This document shows, in pieces, positions 9,069-18,378 of a stretch of 64,000 nucleotides of DNA (the first letter of the stretch is position 1; each line of letters begins with the position of its first letter). Where the stretch lies: positions 62,001-126,000 of the forward strand of contig WSXU01000004.1 of NCBI GenBank assembly GCA_009773455.1. The letters run 5' to 3'. The notes under the pieces were generated by a model that made no database searches, was not told where the DNA came from, and was given only the letters and a program-made list of their open reading frames with translations. Made by a program: the position numbers and the translations under genes. This DNA comes from Bacteroidota bacterium (GTDB lineage: Bacteria > Bacteroidota > Bacteroidia > Bacteroidales > Lentimicrobiaceae).

Positions 9069-10124
9069 CTATCTGCAGATGACCAGTTTCCTGGTTTCAA
9101 CCCTCCCGTTTGCCTCAATCCTGTAGAAATAAATCCCTTCAGGAATATCGGAAACATCCACCACAACTTTATGCTCTCCGGCAGACCGGACACCATTACA
9201 TATCACAGCCACTTCTCTGCCTGAAAGGTCTGTCAGCCGGATTAATACCCGGGCGCTTTGTTTCAGGGTAAACGCTACTTCCGCCCCATCGGCTGCAGGA
9301 TTGGGATATATACTACTGATCAGTGACACAACCGGTGGTTTGACAGGCGGAATGCCCAATGAACCCTGCTTGCCTGAAAGTTTCACCCCACTTGTCAGGA
9401 TCGTGGTAAGATCAAACTGTTCCTCATAAATTGACATAATATTAACTTCAATCATGTCGCGGGTATAGAAGTTATAACTCCTGGTTCTCATGGTATCCAC
9501 CCCAACAGGCGTATGTGCGATGGTCCGCTGGTCTACCCTCATCCTGAGACAGGCAAATTCTCCCGAACTGATTTTCAGGGTACCAAAGGCGTCAACGGTG
9601 ATCTCATTTTCATCAATGGTGTAAATACCAGGCATGTAGTAGGTTGAATCTTTCTGACTTATCCAGTTCGTGCCCAAAGTCATCGGCATCACAGACTGAA
9701 CTACGGGTGGATCATAAGTCCATGCAACAGATGTTTCATCCGACTCACCATGCAGCAGAATCCTGTCATTCAGCAGCTCCTTATAATTCCAGGTGTAAAG
9801 TGTATCGTCGGGTCCGAACCAGTATTTTTCATACAATACCAGGTTTGACGTTGGAAAATCGCCGATAAACGGCGCGTTGGAAGGCTGGACCGAATAGGAA
9901 ACCGCAGTATACTCAACAGGTATACCGGTCATATCCCAGACCTGGGGACTGGATGAGGGTTCACCGACAAAGACTTCGTAATCAGTCCGGTCCCAGGGGG
10001 TCGAATAGGACTCGTAGACCACACCTACAGCAAAGGCTGATTGAAAGTCGGAATGCGTGATCGTAATCTGACCTTTTGCAAATACAGACAAAAGCGTCAT
10101 CAATAAAAGTAGATTTCTTTTCAT
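9069..10124 (-). CDS. secreted protein of unknown function with T9SS sorting domain
   Basis: This 351-residue protein starts with a signal peptide (MKRNLLLLMTLLSVFAKGQ) and ends with a T9SS type A sorting domain of about 80 residues (SSIYPNPAADGAEVAFTL ... LTDLSGREVAVI ... IPEGIYFYRIEANGRVETRKLVICR). The central 230 residues are not assigned to a family; they contain a pattern seen in other Bacteroidota cargo proteins with aromatic-rich strands (VWDMTGIPVEYTAVSYSV, LYTWNYKELL) and a stretch ending in FACLRMRVDQRT. It is expected to be exported across both membranes. The stop codon lies 5 bp from the truncated last unit of the hairpin array, so transcription of this gene would read straight into the array. 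Confidence 0.8.
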   Translation of the reverse strand: MKRNLLLLMTLLSVFAKGQITITHSDFQSAFAVGVVYESYSTPWDRTDYEVFVGEPSSSPQVWDMTGIPVEYTAVSYSVQPSNAPFIGDFPTSNLVLYEKYWFGPDDTLYTWNYKELLNDRILLHGESDETSVAWTYDPPVVQSVMPMTLGTNWISQKDSTYYMPGIYTIDENEITVDAFGTLKISSGEFACLRMRVDQRTIAHTPVGVDTMRTRSYNFYTRDMIEVNIMSIYEEQFDLTTILTSGVKLSGKQGSLGIPPVKPPVVSLISSIYPNPAADGAEVAFTLKQSARVLIRLTDLSGREVAVICNGVRSAGEHKVVVDVSDIPEGIYFYRIEANGRVETRKLVICR

Positions 10125-10746
10125 GGATATTCCTCCTGAATTATGAAAATTATTAATAAAAATGAATAGAGGCAGGCTTTATGAAGCAGCTTTTCCGGAA
10201 GAGGGATATGCCCTGTATCTGCTGCTGAGGTTAAGCATTTTCGTGTTAATGAATACCGGGAAAGGTTAACATATAAGGTTAAAAGATAACATCAATAATG
10301 AAGGCGGCAGGAATCGGCAGGTCGGCCCGTACATACAATGCTGCAATTTACACTCCCGGGTCAGGAGATTTATAATAAGATGAATAAAATCTGTTTTCAG
10401 AAAGCATCCGGCTTCAGGAACCGTCCGGTTAAAATTACAAACAAAGCAAACTGCTGCGCTGCCTGAATATAGCCAACTCCTGAATCAAAGGCTTTTATAC
10501 CATCATATCAAGTTGTAAATATAAGACATAATTGCATAAAATCAAATTATTCCTTCGATGAATTCAACCAATATTCTGTCATACAAAAAACCAATAAACG
10601 GTCTGAAATACCATTGCTTAACGCAGGATGAGGTTCAGAAAAATCAATCATCGCCTGATTTTTTTGCAGGATCTTCATACCAAAAATGGGGTTACAGGAA
10701 AATTACCTTTCTTTGCTGTTGAAATCTGAACCTTAATTCATCTTAT
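10125..10746. other. intergenic region, divergent, no gene seen
   Basis: This 620-bp gap separates the minus-strand T9SS gene from the plus-strand membrane protein gene and should hold two divergent promoters. It is AT-rich, particularly at 10500-10560. I see no RNA gene, no strong hairpin and no convincing coding frame. One open frame of 52 codons from 10558 has no recognisable features. Confidence 0.5.
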
Positions 10747-11127
10747 ATGAGCCCGATACTTATAGCCGGTGTAACCATTGTCAACCTGGCACTTATTGCA
10801 TATTCCGTTGCCATTATCACTGAACAGAGGAAAAAGAGTGTAAACAGGTTTATACTAACTTTCCTGACTGCAGGTGTTTTACTGGACATTACAGCTACCA
10901 TCTGCATGATCATCGGTTCGGAGAACTCCTTCATTACTTTCCATGGCATGATCGGGTATCTGGCCCTGATAGTCATGTTTATCGACAGTATTTTTCTCTG
11001 GAAAACATGGCTTGCTGCAAAAGCAACGACACCGGTCCCTGCAAAACTTCACCTGTATTCACGGTATGCCTACATCTGGTGGGTGGTTGCCTATATCACC
11101 GGGGCTTTGATTGTTGCATTAAACTGA
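10747..11127 (+). CDS. small four-helix membrane protein, HsmA-like
   Basis: The protein is 126 residues with four hydrophobic helices at about 3-22, 33-53, 63-84 and 103-123. The conserved-looking centre is FHGMIGYLALIVMFIDSIFLW, with a second cluster LHLYSRYAYIWWVVAYITGAL. This pattern (FHG...G..A...M..H/D..., then a W..W pair in the last helix) resembles the HsmA family of small membrane proteins; that match is from memory and is moderate. It lies 93 bp upstream of the queuosine-precursor transporter gene on the same strand and may be co-transcribed. No catalytic residues are evident. If the HsmA assignment is wrong it remains an integral membrane protein of unknown function. Confidence 0.7.
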   Translation: MSPILIAGVTIVNLALIAYSVAIITEQRKKSVNRFILTFLTAGVLLDITATICMIIGSENSFITFHGMIGYLALIVMFIDSIFLWKTWLAAKATTPVPAKLHLYSRYAYIWWVVAYITGALIVALN

Positions 11128-11220
11128 GGCGATATCCGGTTTTTTGAGTGGTTTTGGTCTGAACTTTAATGCAATACGGTTGTTTTTATAGCGACCGTCT
11201 TTCATCCAACCCGATCCTGA

Positions 11221-11970
11221 ATGGTAGCCAACCTCAGACCAAACCGGAATCAGCAACTTTATCTGATCCTGTCAGCCATCTTTCTGACCAATGCGCTGGT
11301 GGCGGAATTTGCCGGAGTCAAGATTTTTTCACTCGAAAAACTACTGGGCCTCATGCCGGCGCAACTTCCCTTTTTCGGGGGGCTGAAACTGGATTTCAAC
11401 CTTAGCGTCGGTGTGGTCATCTGGCCAATAGTCTTCATTATATCAGACCTGATCAATGAATATTTCGGCCGGGCAGGGGTGCGTAGAATCAGTTTCATTA
11501 CGGCCGCAATGATAGCCTGGGCCTTTCTGATTGTGCTTGCCGGAACAGCAGTGCCACCGGCAGGTTTCTGGCTCGGACTCAACAATACCGACCCTTCAGG
11601 AAACCCATTTGACATCAACTACGCCTATACCAGCATTTTCAGGGCAGGAATGGGCATTATTGCCGGATCGCTGTCTGCATTTCTGATCAGTCAGCTGGTT
11701 GATGCCTATGCCTTCCATTACCTTAAAAACCTCACCGGGCACAAAAAACTCTGGCTCAGGGCAACCGGTTCTACCGTGATTTCACAACTGATCGACAGCT
11801 TTGTTATCCTTTTCATTGCCTTTTACCTGCTCGGCAACTGGAGTATGGAACAGGTGCTGCAGGTTGGTTTGGTTCAATATACCTATAAAGTCCTGCTGGC
11901 GATTTTTCTCACACCACTTATCTACCTTGCCCATTGGCTCATCGATAAATTCCTGGCAAGAAATAAATAA
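11221..11970 (+). CDS. yhhQ: queuosine precursor transporter, YhhQ family
   Basis: This is a 249-residue polytopic membrane protein with about six helices. It matches the YhhQ/Vut_1 family through IFLTNALVAEFAGVKIFSL near the start, VGVVIWPIVFIISDLINEYFG (the conserved P..F...D...E.YG region), the QLVDAYAFHYLKNLTGHKKLW loop and the later TVISQLIDSFVILFIAFYLLG segment. Characterised members import queuosine precursors (preQ0/preQ1 or the base) used for tRNA wobble modification. No queuosine biosynthesis gene is adjacent here, which fits a salvage role. The start at 11221 gives a short polar N-terminus before the first helix. It shares its direction with the small membrane protein gene upstream. 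Confidence 0.85.
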   Translation: MVANLRPNRNQQLYLILSAIFLTNALVAEFAGVKIFSLEKLLGLMPAQLPFFGGLKLDFNLSVGVVIWPIVFIISDLINEYFGRAGVRRISFITAAMIAWAFLIVLAGTAVPPAGFWLGLNNTDPSGNPFDINYAYTSIFRAGMGIIAGSLSAFLISQLVDAYAFHYLKNLTGHKKLWLRATGSTVISQLIDSFVILFIAFYLLGNWSMEQVLQVGLVQYTYKVLLAIFLTPLIYLAHWLIDKFLARNK

Positions 11971-12230
11971 AGGGTTATCATTTCTCTCCTTCATAATGCA
12001 GTGAAACAATATGTTGTGACCCTGCTTTAATCAAATTACAGTATTAAAAAACACTGTTTTCAGAGCACTTGCTCAGAGAATCACTGAAACTTTTCCCCAG
12101 ACTTATCTTCTGATAAAATTCTTATTCATTATCAATCCTTTACAAAATATTTAGAACGTTTATAAATTGACCGGCGCCCCCTTCTGCGTTACCTAACTTT
12201 TCTACTTTTATCGCTCAAAATTTACCAACC

Positions 12231-12773
12231 ATGCGCGTTGCAAGAATACAGAAGCAAAAGACTGCTTCAACCAACGAAGTTCCTGATATGGAACTGCTTA
12301 CCCCATTAATCAACAAATACAAGGGACGTAAGGGTAACCTCATCCCCCTGCTCCAGGGAGCACAACACCTGTACGGTTTTATTCCAAGGGAAGCTTTTAT
12401 AAGGATTTCGGAAGAGGCCGGCCTCAGACTAAGCGAAATGTATGGTGTTGCTACCTTCTACTCCCAGTTCAGGCTGAACCCGGTCGGGAAAAACATCATT
12501 AAGGTTTGCCACGGTACCGCTTGCCACGTTCAGAATGCCAATGCCATCACCGACGCCATCCAGGATTCGCTGAACATCAAAGATACCGAGACCACCGAAG
12601 ACGGCCTGTTTACCCTCGAATCGGTGGCTTGTCTCGGCTGTTGTTCACTGGCCCCGGTTATGATGATCGGTGAAGATACCTACGGCAAACTGACAGGCAA
12701 GGAAGCCGTGAAGATCATCAAGGAGATCCGCATCAGGGAAAGCCAGACCGCTGAAGTTACAGCCAATAAGTAA
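12231..12773 (+). CDS. NuoE-like [2Fe-2S] subunit of a soluble electron-bifurcating complex
   Basis: The protein is 180 residues, the usual length for NuoE/HydC/HndA subunits with a thioredoxin-like [2Fe-2S] domain. Four cluster ligands are visible: C93 and C98 (KVCHGTACH), C134 and C138 (ACLGCCSLAP). The preceding helical part, with LLQGAQHLYGFIPREA and SEMYGVATFYSQF, is characteristic of the family. It is the first gene of a tight operon, with 23 bp to the NuoF-like gene, and its product should pass electrons to or from that flavoprotein. The 260 bp upstream contain AT-rich sequence with TTG near 12167 and possible -7 boxes around 12200. It is distinguished from respiratory complex I by the absence of membrane subunit genes nearby. 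Confidence 0.93.
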   Translation: MRVARIQKQKTASTNEVPDMELLTPLINKYKGRKGNLIPLLQGAQHLYGFIPREAFIRISEEAGLRLSEMYGVATFYSQFRLNPVGKNIIKVCHGTACHVQNANAITDAIQDSLNIKDTETTEDGLFTLESVACLGCCSLAPVMMIGEDTYGKLTGKEAVKIIKEIRIRESQTAEVTANK

Positions 12774-12796
12774 GGAATAAGTCATACCGGAAAACC

Positions 12797-14575
12797 ATGA
12801 GCATAACACAGGTCATCGTCGGGTTGGGCAGTTGCGGCATTGCAGCCGGTGCCGGAAAAACCTACGAAAAAATAAAAGCACTGAAAGAAGCCGAGAATCT
12901 TGGCTTTGAACTGAAAAAAACCAGTTGCGTCGGCATGTGCTACCGCGAGCCGCTGGTCGAAATCATTGACGAAACAGGCACATACCTTTATGGTGAAATT
13001 GATGAAATCCGCGCTGTGGAGATCATCGATAAGCACATCGGCCAACAAAGCCCGGTGAAGGAATATGTGGTCAGTTCCGACCTTTTCAAGACACCTGAGA
13101 ATGAATTTCTCGACGATCAGGTAAAAATTGTGCTCCGCAACTGCGGCCGCATGGACCCTGAAAGCATCGAAGAATATGAAGCACGTGAAGGTTATGCTGC
13201 GATCCGGAAAATCACCGGTGAAAAAATCAGCAACACAGAAGTAATTCAGAAAATCCTCGATTCCGGCATTCGTGGACGAGGAGGCGGTGGATTCCCGACA
13301 GGGCTAAAATGGAAGTTTGCATCCAACAATGCTGCCGACGAAAAATTCATCATTTGCAATGCCGATGAAGGTGATCCCGGTGCCTTTATGGACCGTTCGG
13401 TGCTGGAAGGCGACCCGCATTCCGTGATTGAGGGAATGATCATCGGAGCTTACGCCATCGGGGCAACCGAAGGGGTGATCTATTGCCGCGCAGAGTACCC
13501 TTTGGCCATCAAGCGGCTGAACATAGCCCTGGATCAGGCCCGGACAAAAGGATACCTGGGTGAAAATATACTGGGTGTTGAAGGATTTAATTTTGATGTG
13601 CACATTAAGGAAGGTGCCGGTGCATTTGTCTGCGGCGAAGAAACGGCCCTGATCGCCTCCATCGAAGGGGAACGCGGCATGCCCCGCAAAAGGCCACCAT
13701 TCCCAGCTGCTTCCGGTCTCTGGCGTAAACCCACCAACATCAACAATGTTGAGACCTACGCCAATATTCCCTGGATCATCATCAACGGGCCGGAAGCCTA
13801 TGCAAAATACGGCACAGAGAAAAGCAAGGGAACCAAGGTATTTGCCCTTGCCGGGAAAATAAAGCGTTCAGGCTTAGTTGAAGTTCCGATGGGTATTACC
13901 ATCCGCGATGTGATCTTTAAACTGGGTGGCGGCATACAGCACGATAAAAAATTCAAGGCGGTCCAGATGGGGGGTCCATCGGGCGGATGCATCCCTGAGT
14001 ACCTTGCTGATACCATTGTGGATTACGATTCGGTGAACGCCACGGGAGCCATTATGGGTTCAGGCGGGATGGTCATCATGGATGAAACCACCTGTATGAT
14101 CGATGTGGCCAAATTCTTCCTCGACTTCACCCAGAAAGAAAGCTGCGGCAAGTGTACCTTCTGCAGGATCGGAACCAAGAGGATGCTTGAAGTCCTGATC
14201 CGCATCACCGAAGGCGAAGGCAGGGACGGCGACATTGAACTGCTCGAAGAACTGGCCTACCAGATCAAGGACACTTCGCTCTGCGGCCTTGGACAAACGG
14301 CACCAAACCCGGTACTGACTACCATCCGCTATTTCCGCGACGAGTATGAAGCCCACATCTATCATAAGAAATGTCCGGCCAAAGTCTGTAAAAAGCTGCT
14401 CACCTATGAGGTTGATGAGAAAAAGTGCACCGGATGTACCGTTTGCGCCAGAAACTGCCCGACCAAAGCCATAGACGGCGACCGGAAACAATTGCATTTT
14501 ATCCGCCAGGAGGATTGTATCCGCTGCGGTGAGTGCTATTCAAGGTGTAAATTCGACGCCATCAACCTTTACTGA
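12797..14575 (+). CDS. NuoF-like NADH/FMN flavoprotein with extra ferredoxin domains
   Basis: The 592-residue protein has the layout of the B subunit of electron-bifurcating hydrogenases and transhydrogenases (HydB/HndC type). An N-terminal thioredoxin-like [2Fe-2S] domain has C13, C44 and C48 (one usual Cys is replaced in GSCGIAAGAG). The FMN/NADH core contains GIRGRGGGGFPTG at 157-169 and KEGAGAFVCGEETAL. The NuoF 4Fe-4S ligands are C450, C453, C456 and C496 (CGKCTFCRIGT). At the C-terminus there is a KKCPAKVC motif (C526, C531) and two 4Fe-4S ferredoxin clusters (C544/547/550/554 and C574/577/580/584). Plain complex I NuoF lacks these terminal ferredoxin domains, so this favours a soluble bifurcating enzyme using NAD(H) and ferredoxin. 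It sits 23 bp after the NuoE-like gene and 31 bp before the large subunit. Confidence 0.93.
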   Translation: MSITQVIVGLGSCGIAAGAGKTYEKIKALKEAENLGFELKKTSCVGMCYREPLVEIIDETGTYLYGEIDEIRAVEIIDKHIGQQSPVKEYVVSSDLFKTPENEFLDDQVKIVLRNCGRMDPESIEEYEAREGYAAIRKITGEKISNTEVIQKILDSGIRGRGGGGFPTGLKWKFASNNAADEKFIICNADEGDPGAFMDRSVLEGDPHSVIEGMIIGAYAIGATEGVIYCRAEYPLAIKRLNIALDQARTKGYLGENILGVEGFNFDVHIKEGAGAFVCGEETALIASIEGERGMPRKRPPFPAASGLWRKPTNINNVETYANIPWIIINGPEAYAKYGTEKSKGTKVFALAGKIKRSGLVEVPMGITIRDVIFKLGGGIQHDKKFKAVQMGGPSGGCIPEYLADTIVDYDSVNATGAIMGSGGMVIMDETTCMIDVAKFFLDFTQKESCGKCTFCRIGTKRMLEVLIRITEGEGRDGDIELLEELAYQIKDTSLCGLGQTAPNPVLTTIRYFRDEYEAHIYHKKCPAKVCKKLLTYEVDEKKCTGCTVCARNCPTKAIDGDRKQLHFIRQEDCIRCGECYSRCKFDAINLY

Positions 14576-14606
14576 TCTTTCCCAAATTCTGAAACAACTG
14601 ATTACA

Positions 14607-17600
14607 ATGAGCCATACGCTGAACATCATAATAAACGACCGGATTGTACAGGGAACCGAAGGTGAAACCATTCTCGCCGTTGCACGACGTGAAGGACTGG
14701 AAATTCCGACACTTTGCGATGACCCCCGCCTTGAACCCTATACCTCTTGCTATGTATGCGTGGTTGAAATAGAAGGCATGCGCGGAATGCAGCCATCGTG
14801 CAGCACACGCATCGCTGAAGGAATGAAGATAAAGACGCACAGTGAAAAGGTACTGAAAGCACGTAAAACTGCGCTTGACCTGATGCTGAGCAACCATTAC
14901 GCCGACTGCCTGGGTCCCTGCAAACAAACCTGTCCGGCCGGCGTTGATGTTCAGGGATACATCTCCCTGATTGAGAAAGGGATGTTCAGTGAAGCGATCG
15001 CTGTAATCAAGGAGACCAACCCTTTACCGGCCATTTGCGGTCGTGTATGTGTGAGGCCCTGCGAGGTAGCCTGCCGCCGCAACCTGCTCGATGAGGGCGC
15101 TGCCGTTGGCATCGACTATCTGAAGCGGTTTGCTGCCGACTATGACCTGAACTCACCTGAAAAATACCGTCCGGTCTTAAAACCTGAAACCGGTAAAAAG
15201 GTAGCTGTGATCGGAGCTGGTCCTGGTGGACTTTCAGCCGCTTTTTTTCTGAGAAAAGAAGGACATGCGGTCGACATTTTCGAAGCCAGTCCCGCTGCCG
15301 GCGGATGGCTCAGGTATGGCATCCCGGAATACCGGCTGCCCAACGACCTGCTGCAGCGTGAAGTTGACAATATTACAGAAATGGGTGCGAACATCCATTA
15401 CAACCAGCGACTTGGTGATACTTTCAGCTACAGTGAGATCAAAGAAAAATACAATGCCACCATTCTTGCCATTGGTTCACAGCGTGGAACCTCTATTGGT
15501 TGTGAAGGCGATGATGCCGAAGGCGTATATGCCGGAACGGATTTCCTGAAATCGCTCGAGATGAATGCCGCAAAACCTGACTTCAGGGGCAAAACCGTGG
15601 CTGTAATCGGTGGTGGCAATACAGCCATGGACTGCTGCAGGACATCACGCAGGCTGGGCGCCGAAAAGGTGTATGTCATATACCGGCGCACCGAAAAAGA
15701 GATGCCGGCCAACCCGATCGAGATCCATGAATCAAAACTCGAAGGGGTAGAATATTTGTTCCTGACCCTCCCGCTTAAAGTGCAAAAAGACGAAAACGGC
15801 CGCATCAAATCCATGATCTGCATGCGAATGGAACTTGGTGAGCCCGATGCCTCGGGACGCCGGCGTCCGGTGCCCGTCGAAGGCAGCGAATTTATACTAC
15901 CCATAGATCTGGCACTGGCTGCGATCGGACAAAAAACGGATGTTCATTTTCTGAATGACATCAATTCCAATTCAACCGAAGGACAACTGGTTGTTAATAA
16001 ATGGGGCGATCTGGATGCGGATAAAAATACATTGCAAACCGGTATTCCTTCAATGTTTGCTGCCGGTGATGGTGTTACCGGTCCTGCAACGCTTATCCAG
16101 GCCGTTGCCCAGGCCCGGGTGGCTGCCTTAAGCTGCCATCAGTATCTGACAGGACAGGCCATTCAGCCGGCACCCAAAGAGTTTATAAGCAAACGCGAAA
16201 ACTTCAGGGAGCAGACCTTTGATGACTTTTCAGAAAAATTTGACCGTCAGCACAGGGAGGAAATGCCAGTACTGGAGCCTGACAACCGTTTCAATTTCAA
16301 TGAGGTTGAACTGGGATATGAAACTGAAGAAGTTGCCGTAAAAGAAGCAGCCCGTTGCCTTGAATGCGGATGCACCGCCTATTTTGAATGTGACCTGAAG
16401 AAATACTCAACCGAATACGGAGCTGAACAGAAACATTATGAAGGTGAACACCGGGAATATGATGTGGATTTCAGGCATCCGTATATCGAGATCGACAACA
16501 ACAAGTGTATTCTCTGTGCCCGCTGTGTCAGAATCTGCCGCGAAGTTACCGGCGCCAATGCACTTGGCCTTGTCAACCGTGGATTTGATACCTATGTTGC
16601 GCCTAGCATGGGAGATTCACTGGCAGATTCAAAATGCGAATCCTGTGGATTGTGTATTTCAACCTGCCCGACAGGGGCCATTTCAGAAAACAAACTATTC
16701 AAACCGGGTCCTGTAGCAACCGAAAGTTACAATACCATCTGCAACTATTGCTCGGTAGGTTGTACCCTTGAAGTACACCATCGCAAGGGATTTGTAATGG
16801 AAATAAAAGGAGCTGAAGGGCTGATCAACGACGATGGAAATATCTGCAGGTACGGAAGGTTCGGTTATCAGTACCTGAATGATAAAAACCGTATCACACG
16901 GCCGATGCTGAAGAAAAACGGGAAGTTTGAACCAGTGGCCTGGGAAGAGGCTTTCGCTCTCATCGAAAAGAACCTGAAGAACGGCAACCCCGACGAAAAA
17001 GCTTTCTTTGCGGGAGCAAGACTTACCAACGAAGAGCAGTACCTTGTGCAGAAACTTGCCAGGGCCGGGGCAAAAACCAACAACATCGGCAGTTTCCACT
17101 ACCTGGGCAGGGGAACCAATTATACGAAACTTTCCCGCGCCAATGTACCTTTCGCTGAATTATCAGAAACACGGAGGGTCTACCTGATCGGTTCGGAAAT
17201 CAGCCGTGACAATGCTGTTGCAGGGTTTCATGTCTGGAACAATCACCTGCGCAATGGCCTGGTAACCGATGTGGTGACCACTGAAGAGCAGAGTTCATCT
17301 GCCCATAAGGCTGATCACATCCTGAAGATAAAATCCTATTACCATTTTGTGAAGGCGGTCAATTACTACCTGGTTTCACAGGGGTTGGAGAATGGCCTCT
17401 ATATCCGCGACCTGATCGATAATTTCGACGAATACCGTGAGCAATTGCTGAAGGAATCATGGGATGAACTGGTAAAAGCATCCGGCGTAGACCGGGCCGA
17501 AACCATTATCCGTTTCGCGGTTGATTATAACAACGAGATGCATGCGGTGGTTATCTTCTCCGAAAAGGAATTGTCGGGACGCACCTGCGCCGAAATCTTC

Positions 17601-18305
17601 AACATGGCCTGCATTACCGGCAAACATGGTAAAACAGGTAGCGGATTGATCCTGTTGAAGGAAAAGAACAATACCCACGGATTGCACGACATGGGTGTGA
17701 TGCCCAACCTGGGACCGGGAGCCACCGACTGGAACGACCCGTTTAACCGCAGCACCTTTGCTTTCCATTGGGGAGTTGATACCTTACCTGACGGACAGGG
17801 ATGTACCCTGAACGGAATGCGCACCAACCGGTTCAAACAGCTCTATATTTTCGGCGAAGACCCGGCAGGATGTGCTGTCAATAAAGAGGAAACCATAAGC
17901 ATGCTTTCAGGAAGGGAGTTTATCGTTGTGCAGGATCACTTTATGACCGAAACGGCTGAAATGGCCGATCTGATTCTGCCGGCCACCTATGCCTTTGAAT
18001 CGGGCGGAACCTTTACCAATTCGCAAAGGGTGATTCAGAAAGTTGACCGGAGCATGAAATCACCGGTTGATTTCGATTCCTGGAAACAAACGGATTTACT
18101 GCTGTCGCGACTGGGTTTTGCCCCTGCCGAATCGGTTGATGATGTGACACTCGAAGTGGCTTCCATGTTGCCGAAATACTGCACCAGCAGCAAACTGAAA
18201 TTCCGGCTGACCGAAGAAGACAACTTCAATCCGATGTTCCGCCATGGATGCGATTACCTGGGCAAACGGTTTGATACGGAATTTGAGGAGATGTTTGTGA
18301 ATTAA
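14607..18305 (+). CDS. NuoG/GltD fusion with degenerate formate-dehydrogenase-like domain
   Basis: A start at 14607 (MSHTLNIIIN) is preferred over 14529, which overlaps the previous gene. The 1232 residues comprise, in order: a [2Fe-2S] ferredoxin (C37, C48, C51, C65); a GltD/NfnB-like N-terminal cluster domain (C101, C105, C109, C148, C152, C156 region); an FAD/NAD(P)H oxidoreductase (GAGPGG 203-208, GGGNTA 335-340); a Cys-rich link (CLECGC 584-589); two 4Fe-4S clusters (C634-644, C677-687); and a molybdopterin-oxidoreductase domain with a 4Fe-4S site (C712, C715, C719, C747). That last domain lacks key parts: the usual Lys after the fourth Cys is Tyr749 (CRYGRFG), no Cys/Sec is seen where the metal ligand is expected (NNIGSFHYLGRG), and the terminal dinucleotide-binding domain is absent. 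It may act structurally, as in NuoG. A ferredoxin/NAD/NADP transhydrogenase role is inferred. Confidence 0.88.
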   Translation: MSHTLNIIINDRIVQGTEGETILAVARREGLEIPTLCDDPRLEPYTSCYVCVVEIEGMRGMQPSCSTRIAEGMKIKTHSEKVLKARKTALDLMLSNHYADCLGPCKQTCPAGVDVQGYISLIEKGMFSEAIAVIKETNPLPAICGRVCVRPCEVACRRNLLDEGAAVGIDYLKRFAADYDLNSPEKYRPVLKPETGKKVAVIGAGPGGLSAAFFLRKEGHAVDIFEASPAAGGWLRYGIPEYRLPNDLLQREVDNITEMGANIHYNQRLGDTFSYSEIKEKYNATILAIGSQRGTSIGCEGDDAEGVYAGTDFLKSLEMNAAKPDFRGKTVAVIGGGNTAMDCCRTSRRLGAEKVYVIYRRTEKEMPANPIEIHESKLEGVEYLFLTLPLKVQKDENGRIKSMICMRMELGEPDASGRRRPVPVEGSEFILPIDLALAAIGQKTDVHFLNDINSNSTEGQLVVNKWGDLDADKNTLQTGIPSMFAAGDGVTGPATLIQAVAQARVAALSCHQYLTGQAIQPAPKEFISKRENFREQTFDDFSEKFDRQHREEMPVLEPDNRFNFNEVELGYETEEVAVKEAARCLECGCTAYFECDLKKYSTEYGAEQKHYEGEHREYDVDFRHPYIEIDNNKCILCARCVRICREVTGANALGLVNRGFDTYVAPSMGDSLADSKCESCGLCISTCPTGAISENKLFKPGPVATESYNTICNYCSVGCTLEVHHRKGFVMEIKGAEGLINDDGNICRYGRFGYQYLNDKNRITRPMLKKNGKFEPVAWEEAFALIEKNLKNGNPDEKAFFAGARLTNEEQYLVQKLARAGAKTNNIGSFHYLGRGTNYTKLSRANVPFAELSETRRVYLIGSEISRDNAVAGFHVWNNHLRNGLVTDVVTTEEQSSSAHKADHILKIKSYYHFVKAVNYYLVSQGLENGLYIRDLIDNFDEYREQLLKESWDELVKASGVDRAETIIRFAVDYNNEMHAVVIFSEKELSGRTCAEIFNMACITGKHGKTGSGLILLKEKNNTHGLHDMGVMPNLGPGATDWNDPFNRSTFAFHWGVDTLPDGQGCTLNGMRTNRFKQLYIFGEDPAGCAVNKEETISMLSGREFIVVQDHFMTETAEMADLILPATYAFESGGTFTNSQRVIQKVDRSMKSPVDFDSWKQTDLLLSRLGFAPAESVDDVTLEVASMLPKYCTSSKLKFRLTEEDNFNPMFRHGCDYLGKRFDTEFEEMFVN

Positions 18306-18378
18306 TGGTAAAACGCCCGATCAATACCAAATCTTTTTTCAGAAAATAGAGGAAGTTTGATATTTGCAACTTACGGTT

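Noticed and set aside
10558-10716. A 52-codon open frame in the gap before the small membrane protein
   Set aside because: No ribosome site, signal peptide, motif or coding-like composition; probably chance.
12231-18305. [FeFe]-hydrogenase (HydABC) or formate dehydrogenase operon
   Set aside because: No H-cluster domain is present in the large subunit, and its molybdopterin domain lacks the expected metal ligand, relay Lys and C-terminal domain.
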